Source: SIG636 sp045537905 | GTDB taxonomy: Bacteria; Bacillota; Clostridia; Oscillospirales; CAG-382 | Reading direction: 5' to 3' | DNA length: 19,751 nucleotides | NCBI GenBank assembly: GCA_045537905.1 | Contig: JAZSQJ010000061.1 | Coordinates: forward strand, 1 to 19,751 | In this document: positions 14,842 through 19,751 of the stretch, in pieces | How the letters are laid out: each line of letters opens with the position of its first letter | How positions within the stretch are numbered: position 1 is the first letter of the stretch | Notes under the pieces: generated by a model | Told to the model about the DNA's origin: nothing | The model's input: the letters and a program-made list of their open reading frames with translations, nothing else | Databases searched by the model: none | Made by a program: the position numbers and the translations under genes

Positions 14842-15969
14842 ATGCAAGGATATTTTAACGGCGTTTGGGTTGCCAGCGTACTCAATCTGGATTTCCCCAC
14901 AAAGCGTGGACTTTCTGTGCCTGAGCTTAAGGCAGAGCTGGAGGATATAATCGCTACCTCCAAAAAGGCTAAGCTCAATGCTGTTCTCTTTCAGGTAAGA
15001 CCTGCATCCGACGCCCTTTATAAGTCTAAGTTTTTCCCTGTTTCCGAGTATCTTACAGGCACTCAGGGCTCTGAGCTGCCCGATGGCTTTGATCCCCTTG
15101 AATATATGGTTGCAAGATGCCATGAGGAGGGTATAGAGCTTCACGCTTGGATCAACCCTTACAGAATAACTCTCGGCAGTGCAGATAAGCCTAATCAGGA
15201 TCTTTCCAAGCTCAGCGCAAACCACCCTGCAAGACTTCATCCCGAGTGGGTTGTAGCTTATCCCGACGGTAAGCTCTATTTCAACCCCGCTATACAGGAC
15301 GTTCGCAACCTTATAGTTGACGGCATTAAGGAAATAGTTGAAAACTATGCAGTTGACGGCATCCATTTTGACGACTATTTCTATCCCTATCCTCTTAAGA
15401 CTGCTGAGGGTGAGGTTATTCAGTACGACGACCTTAAGGAGTATGAGGAAAGCGGCAAGACCCTTTCTCTTGACGATTGGAGACGTGAAAACGTTAACAA
15501 GCTCGTTAAGCAGTGCTATGACGCTATCCACGCTATAAGAGACAACTGCTCCTTCGGTATATCTCCCTTTGCTATCTGGCGTAACAAGAGCGAGTCCTGT
15601 CCCGAGGGGATGGACACTAACGGTCTGGAGTGCTATTCTGCTCTCTATGCAGACTGTGTTGCGTGGGTTGACGGCGGTTATATCGACTACATCTGCCCTC
15701 AGATTTACTGGAAGTTTGATACGGCAGTAGCACGCTTTGGCGTTATTCTCGACTGGTATGACGAATATATGGAAGGTAAGGGCATAGGTCTTTACGCAGG
15801 TCACGGTCTGTACCGTTGCGAGTCCGAGGGTTGGACACCTGAGGAAATTCCTAATCAGCTTGATTATTGCCATCAGAAGAAGAACTGTAACGGCAGCGTA
15901 TACTTTGGCTACGATAAGCTTAAGAACAACGCCCTTGGCTTGGTTGAGGAAATAGCTAAGCGTGCATAG
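14842..15969 (+). CDS. Glycoside hydrolase-like GHL10 (DUF187) family protein
   Basis: The 375-residue protein matches the GHL10/YngK group throughout. It starts with GVWVASVLNLDFP, then QVRPASDALYKSKFFP (about 52-67) and YLTGTQG. ELHAWINPYRI lies near 100, and a DGIHFDDYFYP strand end near 170-180 carries the acidic residues expected of a TIM-barrel hydrolase. These proteins are thought to act on cell-surface polysaccharide; the substrate is not settled. Most relatives are exported, but here neither signal peptide nor membrane anchor precedes the domain. ATG has AAAGGA eight bases upstream, so a cytoplasmic protein or an unseen export route is implied. The next gene, a lipoprotein, begins 31 bases downstream, so they are probably an operon. 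Confidence 0.85.
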   Translation: MQGYFNGVWVASVLNLDFPTKRGLSVPELKAELEDIIATSKKAKLNAVLFQVRPASDALYKSKFFPVSEYLTGTQGSELPDGFDPLEYMVARCHEEGIELHAWINPYRITLGSADKPNQDLSKLSANHPARLHPEWVVAYPDGKLYFNPAIQDVRNLIVDGIKEIVENYAVDGIHFDDYFYPYPLKTAEGEVIQYDDLKEYEESGKTLSLDDWRRENVNKLVKQCYDAIHAIRDNCSFGISPFAIWRNKSESCPEGMDTNGLECYSALYADCVAWVDGGYIDYICPQIYWKFDTAVARFGVILDWYDEYMEGKGIGLYAGHGLYRCESEGWTPEEIPNQLDYCHQKKNCNGSVYFGYDKLKNNALGLVEEIAKRA

Positions 15970-16000
15970 GCGTTATTATCCCCTAAGGAGGTTATTCTGT

Positions 16001-17998
16001 ATGAACCGTATCGTTAAAGCACTTAGCTTTATACTTGTGCTTACCATGCTTATAGGTGCGTTTTCCGCCTGTAAGGGCAAGGAAAAAGGCCCTGAGGACA
16101 TAGCTCTTGAGGCGTACAACGCTATTAAGACTGATGTGGAAAAGCTCTTTTACGTAAGTCCCGTTGAGCATCCCTCGGCTGACAAAACAAAGCCCTTTGC
16201 AGAAATGCCTGCAAACCCCTTGGCAGACCTTAAGGAAATAACCGACAGCGGCAAGACCATCGGTGCTGAGGGTACCTTTAATCTCAACACCCTGGAGGTA
16301 GGGGGCGACAACCTTTTGCAGCAGCTTGGAGGTCAGCCTATCAAGCTTAAAGGCTCCATTATAGCTAACAGCAAGACTGCGGCTATGGATATGGCCACCA
16401 CCGTTGCAGGCTTGCCCTTGTCCCTTGAAGTAGCAAGCAACGAAAAGGGTATGATTATTAAAAGCCCCTTTGCTTTCCAAAAGCCTTATTATATTCCCGC
16501 TAACGCAATAGGTGATATAACAACAGGCTTAAACGAGCTTGCGCCTGCGGATGGAGAGGGAAACCAATACTTAGACGCTCTTAGCAAGCTTATCGAATGG
16601 GCAAAGGAAAAGCTTACCAAGGAGAGCCTGCAGTATATCCAGGGCTTGCTCAAGGACGCTATCCCTGTAAGCAGTGTAAGCACCTCCACCGTTACTCTAT
16701 CCGACCTTAAGGGCAGCTATATAAAGGAAGACGTGGATGCTGACTGTGTAACCCTTAACCTGGACGGCACGGCAATGGATAAGCTCTATACCAACCTTAG
16801 CAATAACGTTCTTACCGATGCTAAAGTTAAGGATATCATAGTATCCCTTGGCAACGTGCTTGCCGATAGCAAGCTTGTACCCGACGTAGCAAACGGCGAA
16901 ACCTTCTATAACGAGCTAACCAAGAGCTTCAAGGATTTTATAAAGAACTACGATGCAAAAAGCAACGATGCTACCTTGGTTCTCAAACGCTACTATGTAA
17001 AGGGATTCAGCGTGAAAAACGAGCTGGTTGTAACCCAAAAGGACGAAAAGAAGCTAGAGCTTACAGCCTGGAACCTTTATAAGGACAGTGCAAGAGAATG
17101 CGGTATTAAGCTTGTAGCAACAGGTGCCGCTTACTGGAGTATAGTAGGCGGTGCAGATGCAAACACGGCAAGCTTCAATGCAAATCTTACCACCTACACT
17201 ACGGGTGTCAGCATCGGTCAGAACGGTGAGGCGGCTCCTTCTACCGAGGTTCAAAGCAAGCTCAATCTCAGCTACACCAACAGCGAAAAGGAAACAAAGC
17301 TTAACGGCATTCTTGACATACCCCAGCAGAAAAACACCGCAAGCTTTGATGTTACCTGTGCAGGCAAGGAGATAACAGGCAGCGTAGTCCTTAAGGAAGA
17401 CGAGGAAAAGGTTTGTGATATTTCCATCCTTCAAAAAGCAGAGGATGAGGAGAAAACCAAGCTTACCGTTGACGCTACTGTATACGAGGGCGGTGCAGAG
17501 CATAAGGCAAAGGCAACGGTTGATATGCATAAGTATATAGCCAAAGGTAAGGATGTGCTTAACGTAGTTTGCAATGCGGAAGCAGACGAGATGTTTAAGC
17601 TGTCCTTCGACTTCCTTGTTGCTCTCGACAAGGACAGCAGTGAAACTGTTGAGGAAGTTGACGACAGCGATTGCTTTGTTCTTAACGGCAGATACGATTT
17701 GCCTTTCGCTTCCAACAACTTTACTCCTCTTTTCAAAACTATTCTTGAGAATGCGGGAGGCCAAGAAGGTGACCCCGGAGAGGATATAAGCGGCGACTAC
17801 TCCTCCGACGAAAGCTTCGATTACAGCTTTGATGATGATTTCAGCTTCGATTTTGAAGACATCAGCTTCGATTTCGAAGACATCAGCTTTGATTTTGAAG
17901 ACATCAGCTTCGATTTTGAAGACTTCAGTTTTGATTTTGAAGATTTTAGTTTTGACGAGGACTTCGGCTTGGCTAACAGTGAAAACCTGACAGTATAA
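16001..17998 (+). CDS. Large lipoprotein of unknown function with acidic C-terminal heptad repeats
   Basis: No known domain is recognised. The start used is the ATG at 16001, with AAGGAGG nine bases upstream; an upstream ATG inside the previous gene gives no signal peptide at its own N-terminus. A signal peptide ends in AFSAC with lipidated Cys24. Residues 30-600 alternate short beta-like Thr/Ser/Val stretches and charged turns, giving an extended beta-rich exported domain. Residues 615-649 are five copies of S-F-D-F-E-D-[IF], then a degenerate copy and a short polar tail. The 665-residue mature protein should sit on the outer face of the membrane. Co-transcription with the GHL10 gene suggests an envelope role, not proven. 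Confidence 0.8.
   Translation: MNRIVKALSFILVLTMLIGAFSACKGKEKGPEDIALEAYNAIKTDVEKLFYVSPVEHPSADKTKPFAEMPANPLADLKEITDSGKTIGAEGTFNLNTLEVGGDNLLQQLGGQPIKLKGSIIANSKTAAMDMATTVAGLPLSLEVASNEKGMIIKSPFAFQKPYYIPANAIGDITTGLNELAPADGEGNQYLDALSKLIEWAKEKLTKESLQYIQGLLKDAIPVSSVSTSTVTLSDLKGSYIKEDVDADCVTLNLDGTAMDKLYTNLSNNVLTDAKVKDIIVSLGNVLADSKLVPDVANGETFYNELTKSFKDFIKNYDAKSNDATLVLKRYYVKGFSVKNELVVTQKDEKKLELTAWNLYKDSARECGIKLVATGAAYWSIVGGADANTASFNANLTTYTTGVSIGQNGEAAPSTEVQSKLNLSYTNSEKETKLNGILDIPQQKNTASFDVTCAGKEITGSVVLKEDEEKVCDISILQKAEDEEKTKLTVDATVYEGGAEHKAKATVDMHKYIAKGKDVLNVVCNAEADEMFKLSFDFLVALDKDSSETVEEVDDSDCFVLNGRYDLPFASNNFTPLFKTILENAGGQEGDPGEDISGDYSSDESFDYSFDDDFSFDFEDISFDFEDISFDFEDISFDFEDFSFDFEDFSFDEDFGLANSENLTV
17843..17947 (+). 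repeat. 21-bp tandem repeats (S-F-D-F-E-D-[IF] heptads)
   Basis: Five 21-bp units (17843, 17864, 17885, 17906 and 17927 starts) differ at only a few, mostly silent or Ile-to-Phe, positions. A degenerate sixth unit follows from 17948. They code for the acidic/aromatic C-terminal tail of the lipoprotein and stay in frame whatever the copy number. Confidence 0.9.
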
Positions 17999-18002
17999 CT
18001 AC

Positions 18003-18037
18003 AAATCCCCTGTGAGCGTAAAACTCACAGGGGATTT
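18003..18037 (+). terminator. Strong intrinsic terminator after the lipoprotein gene
   Basis: A perfect 14-bp stem (18003-18016 with 18024-18037, core CCCCTGTGAG) and 7-base loop end in TTTT. It begins five bases after the lipoprotein stop codon. It may also serve the convergent 69-residue gene, since its other strand likewise ends in a short A/T run. Confidence 0.9.
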
Positions 18038-18057
18038 TGCCTTGAAAAACACTGAGG

Positions 18058-18267
18058 TTAAAGGTCGTCTACGTCTTGAACGGGTCTGTTGTCTCCGTCT
18101 CTTGTTATGCCTGTATAGCTTCCGTTTGGGTCACTGTCGCTTATAAACAGATTATCGTCATAAGCGTCAATTCCCATAACGTTTTGTCTGTGGCTATAAG
18201 GCTTTGCAAAGCTCTTTACTTTCGGTAAGGTAGCCTTTGCTTTTTTCTTTTTAATCTCTTTTTCCAT
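18058..18267 (-). CDS. Unknown 69-residue protein, basic N-terminus and acidic C-terminus
   Basis: I do not recognise the family. The ATG at 18267 (GGAG seven bases upstream) is preferred over one 12 codons earlier, which has no ribosome site. The first 20 residues are lysine-rich (KEIKKKKAKA), the middle contains KSFAKPYSHRQN, and the last third is rich in Asp, Asn and Gly (DAYDDNLFISDSDPNG and DVDDL at the end). There is no membrane segment or signal. Charge polarity suggests a nucleic-acid- or protein-binding adaptor but is not evidence of function. It shares its upstream region with ruvX, with overlapping -35 boxes. Confidence 0.6.
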   Translation of the reverse strand: MEKEIKKKKAKATLPKVKSFAKPYSHRQNVMGIDAYDDNLFISDSDPNGSYTGITRDGDNRPVQDVDDL

Positions 18268-18326
18268 AATCCTTCTCCTCGCTTGTCGGTTTTTCTTCGG
18301 CAAGGCTAGTATGTGCAGCCATTCTC

Positions 18327-18355
18327 CTTATATACGTCTTTTTTTGTGTTGACAA
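18327..18355 (-). promoter_or_regulatory. Possible promoter of the 69-residue gene
   Basis: On the minus strand, TTGTCA (18350-18355), 17 bases and TATAAG (18327-18332). Its -35 box is the near-palindromic TTGACAA that also serves ruvX, so the two promoters would compete for polymerase. Confidence 0.4.
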
Positions 18356-18376
18356 ATTTTTCTTGTGTGTTATACT
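18349..18376 (+). promoter_or_regulatory. Promoter of ruvX
   Basis: TTGACA (18349-18354), a 16-base spacer and TATACT (18371-18376) lie about 25 bases before the ruvX start codon. Confidence 0.7.
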
Positions 18377-18401
18377 GTTTTACATAGGGTGGTGATATCG
18401 T

Positions 18402-18824
18402 TTGAAATATATAGGCGTTGACTTTGGTGATGCCCGCGTGGGTATCGCTTCCTCGGATTTAGGCGGTATAATAGCCTCTGCCGTTTGTGTTTTGAAGGTT
18501 AAGGGCTTGGAGGATGCAGTAGAGCAAACCGCGGCTAAGTGTGCAGAGCTTGGCGGTCAGACCTTTGTGGTAGGAAGGCCAAAGACTACCAAGGGCACCG
18601 ATGAGTACCGTGTGGAGCGTACAGAGCGTTTTGCAGAGCTGTTAAAGGAAAAAACAGGCCTGCCCGTGGTGTTTTTTGACGAGCGCTTTACCTCGGTAGA
18701 GGCGGTGCGTTACCTGTCAGAGGGCGGAGTTTACGGTGCAAAACGGAAAAAGGTACTGGATGCGGTAGCGGCACAGATAATACTGCAATCCTATCTGGAC
18801 AGCAGAAAGAGGGAAGAGAGCTGA
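18402..18824 (+). CDS. ruvX: Putative pre-16S rRNA nuclease / Holliday junction resolvase-like protein (YqgF)
   Basis: The 140-residue RNase H-fold protein has GVDFGDARVGIA at the N-terminus (first acidic residue Asp7), VVGRPKTTKGTDE (about 57-69) in the middle, FFDERFTSVEA with Asp93/Glu94 near 91-101, and a closing LDAVAAQIILQSYLD helix with the last acidic residue. YqgF matures the 5' end of 16S rRNA in E. coli; resolvase activity is suggested by the fold. Translation starts at TTG (18402), with GGTGA six bases upstream. No better start exists before the conserved GVDFG. The next gene overlaps its stop codon by one base. Confidence 0.93.
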   Translation: MKYIGVDFGDARVGIASSDLGGIIASAVCVLKVKGLEDAVEQTAAKCAELGGQTFVVGRPKTTKGTDEYRVERTERFAELLKEKTGLPVVFFDERFTSVEAVRYLSEGGVYGAKRKKVLDAVAAQIILQSYLDSRKREES

Positions 18825-19075
18825 TGCGATATGTTTTCCCCTTCAATAAACAGGCAACAACGCCCTTGATGCTGATATCCCTAACGTTTTCTTATATATG
18901 TTATCCCATTCTTGCTCTTATAGTTGTCCGTGTTGTTTGCGGTTATATGCCGTTTTTAAGTGCCTATCAGGGTATGTACTATTCCTCGGCAGCATTTTTG
19001 TTTGTAGGGATTTACAGCATAATAGGCACGGTGGCGATGTACGTATCTTTTTTCAGAATAAAGCTAAAAAAATAA
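18824..19075 (+). CDS. Small two-helix membrane protein, translationally coupled to ruvX
   Basis: The protein has 83 residues with two clear hydrophobic helices, about residues 15-42 and 52-76, joined by a short Tyr/Ser-rich loop and ending in a basic tail (FRIKLKK). The N-terminus is polar, so both ends are probably cytoplasmic. The start codon shares its first base with the ruvX stop codon (TGATG), and GAGGG precedes it within ruvX, indicating coupled translation. I do not recognise the family. It is followed by the tRNA promoter nine bases later, so it ends the ruvX transcript with no visible terminator. Confidence 0.7.
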   Translation: MRYVFPFNKQATTPLMLISLTFSYICYPILALIVVRVVCGYMPFLSAYQGMYYSSAAFLFVGIYSIIGTVAMYVSFFRIKLKK

Positions 19076-19083
19076 AATAGGTA

Positions 19084-19112
19084 TTGACATTTTGCAAAAA
19101 ATAGGGTACAAT
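19084..19112 (+). promoter_or_regulatory. Promoter of the tRNA-Leu gene
   Basis: TTGACA (19084-19089), 17 bases and TACAAT (19107-19112) lie about 90 bases before the mature tRNA. The strong match suits a stable RNA gene. Confidence 0.85.
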
Positions 19113-19163
19113 ATCCTAGCGTTGTGAAACGCATATACGGATTAAGCTACGTGCTCCGTCTCG

Positions 19164-19198
19164 GCTATCCTCACCGTGTAAAAATAGAGGATAATAGC
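19164..19198 (+). other. Hairpin immediately 5' of tRNA-Leu
   Basis: ATCCTC (19167-19172) pairs with GAGGAT (19187-19192), and GCT/AGC extend the stem past a 3-base bulge. It sits in the 5' leader, ending two bases before the mature tRNA. It may present the RNase P site or simply structure the precursor. Confidence 0.4.
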
Positions 19199-19200
19199 TT

Positions 19201-19287
19201 GCGGGTATGGCGGAATTGGCAGACGCGCTAGATTCAGGTTCTAGTGGAGGCAACTCTGTACAGGTTCAAGTCCTGCTACCCGCACCA
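19201..19287 (+). tRNA. tRNA-Leu (anticodon CAG)
   Basis: The 87-base gene includes an encoded CCA. The acceptor stem GCGGGTA (19201-19207) pairs with TACCCGC (19277-19283), discriminator A. The anticodon stem CTAGA/TCTAG encloses loop TTCAGGT, giving anticodon CAG (reads CUG). The D-arm GGCGGAATTGGCAGACGC, a long class II variable arm (GGAGGCAACTCT region) and the T-loop TTCAAGT are all typical of leucine tRNA. The last T-stem pair is A-C in place of a standard pair (19260 with 19276). This oddity may be tolerated or may reflect a sequence variant. Its 3' end is a frequent integration site for mobile elements. Confidence 0.97.
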
Positions 19288-19292
19288 TCAAA

Positions 19293-19315
19293 GGGCAATG
19301 AAAAAGATATTGCCC
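19293..19315 (+). other. Seven-bp hairpin 3' of the tRNA
   Basis: GGGCAAT (19293-19299) pairs with ATTGCCC (19309-19315) around a 9-base loop, between the CCA and the terminator. It has no T-tract; it may aid 3' processing or be part of the junction sequence. Confidence 0.4.
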
Positions 19316-19318
19316 AAG

Positions 19319-19343
19319 AAACCCCCGATTTTATCGGGGGTTT
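19319..19343 (+). terminator. Intrinsic terminator downstream of tRNA-Leu
   Basis: AAACCCCCGAT (19319-19329) pairs perfectly with ATCGGGGGTTT (19333-19343) around a 3-base loop, an 11-bp GC-rich stem. It lies 31 bases after the tRNA. The run of T after the stem is short and contained in the arm. Confidence 0.8.
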
Positions 19344-19452
19344 CGCCGTTTCTACGGTCGAAATTTTTACAAGCGATTTTGTAGATGTGAAAAAGGTATT
19401 TTTCCCTTTCTGTAGTGAGCCGAACTCTCGCACAACCGAATACAAGCCACCG

Positions 19453-19487
19453 AGCGCATGGATAAGAACAAATCCATGCGCTTTTTT
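19453..19487 (+). terminator. Hairpin plus T-tract in the leader of the last gene (terminator or attenuator)
   Basis: An 11-bp perfect stem (19453-19463 with 19472-19482) with an 8-base loop is followed by TTTTTT. It lies 27 bases before the start codon of the final partial gene and 8 bases before its ribosome-site region. It may end an incoming transcript or attenuate the downstream gene. Confidence 0.7.
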
Positions 19488-19513
19488 ATTCCCACAGAAA
19501 GGAGGAAAAACCA

Positions 19514-19751
19514 TGCGAAAGCAAACCGACCTGGACGAGATCAAACGAACAGCCATCACCTTGCTCCACACCGATATCTACGAAACCCCATACTCCCCGA
19601 TGATCGTCAAGCACCCATTCGCCGACACTGGACTAACCGCCCTTCCCGATGGCAACGGTGGCATCACGATGATCAACCTTATGGAAGAAGATGCACAGAA
19701 CCGATGGCGGCAGACAATGGCTCAGTCTATCAACAAGGCAAACAGCGCCTA
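19514..19751 (+). CDS. Partial protein at window edge, probably in an integrated element; family not recognised
   Basis: The frame opens at ATG 19514 after an excellent ribosome site (AAAGGAGG, seven bases before) and is still open at the window end, so at least 79 residues are present. The visible part is polar with a basic-acidic start (MRKQTDLDEIKRTA), then TPYSPMIVKHPFADTG and a glycine/asparagine loop (LPDGNGG), then a helix with NRWRQTM. There is no signal peptide or membrane helix. Three of its four arginines are CGA, a codon essentially unused by the chromosomal genes here, and it is richer in C-ending codons. Position next to tRNA-Leu suggests an integrative element cargo or first gene. 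The function is unknown. Confidence 0.75.

Noticed and set aside
14818..15873. Long minus-strand open frame (351 codons) opposite the GHL10 gene
   Set aside because: Antisense shadow; the plus-strand product has clear family motifs and a ribosome site.
17843..17947. Tandem repeats considered as a CRISPR array
   Set aside because: Units are directly adjacent with no spacers, are in frame in a coding sequence and encode a regular heptad.
18267..18340. Possible 23-codon leader peptide before the 69-residue gene (ATG after AAGGAG)
   Set aside because: The purine-rich stretch is only one base from the ATG, and it overlaps the proposed -10 box, so a transcript would hardly contain it.
19266..19571. 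Minus-strand open frame of 101 codons across the tRNA end and terminator
   Set aside because: It runs through the tRNA 3' end, two hairpins and the start of the plus-strand gene, has no ribosome binding site, and its composition follows the opposite-strand features.

Overview
The window looks like a chromosomal segment of a low-to-medium GC anaerobic Firmicute, most likely class Clostridia near Oscillospiraceae/Ruminococcaceae. This rests on the gene set (separate SecD and SecF, HemW, LepA, RuvX, MurQ, MtnA), strong AGGAGG ribosome binding sites, sigma-A-type promoters, an encoded CCA on the tRNA and serine-rich lipoproteins. No species is claimed.

Layout. Positions 1-176 are non-coding and packed with perfect hairpins. 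Positions 177-2971 (minus) hold a penicillin-recognising serine hydrolase, a 112-residue protein of unknown function and a GDSL/SGNH lipoprotein, a likely cell-envelope group. A divergent promoter region leads to murQ (plus, 3163-3981), which overlaps the end of the convergent cluster galE-lepA-hemW (minus, 3974-7887). A bidirectional hairpin terminator separates that cluster from secD-secF (minus, 7987-10427), which has a near-consensus promoter and a structured leader. Upstream of secDF is a tight minus-strand operon, mtaD-punA-mtnA-lipid kinase (10592-14702). Divergent from it is a plus-strand pair, a GHL10-type glycoside hydrolase-like protein and a large lipoprotein with acidic C-terminal repeats, ending in a strong terminator. 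Next come a 69-residue unknown protein (minus) and ruvX with a coupled small membrane protein (plus). A tRNA-Leu(CAG) gene with its own promoter follows.

After the tRNA and its terminator the sequence changes character. A well-spaced ribosome binding site opens a reading frame that uses CGA arginine codons and runs off the window. This looks like the left end of an element integrated at the tRNA-Leu 3' end, but the integrase and the second end are outside the window.

The clearest shared biology is methylthioadenosine salvage. An MTA/SAH deaminase, a trimeric purine nucleoside phosphorylase with 6-oxopurine-type residues, and methylthioribose-1-phosphate isomerase would together take MTA through methylthioinosine to methylthioribulose-1-phosphate. 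Other points to check are a possible regulatory leader upstream of secDF, a serine hydrolase without a recognisable class A deacylation glutamate, and a MurQ that lacks its usual C-terminal tail.
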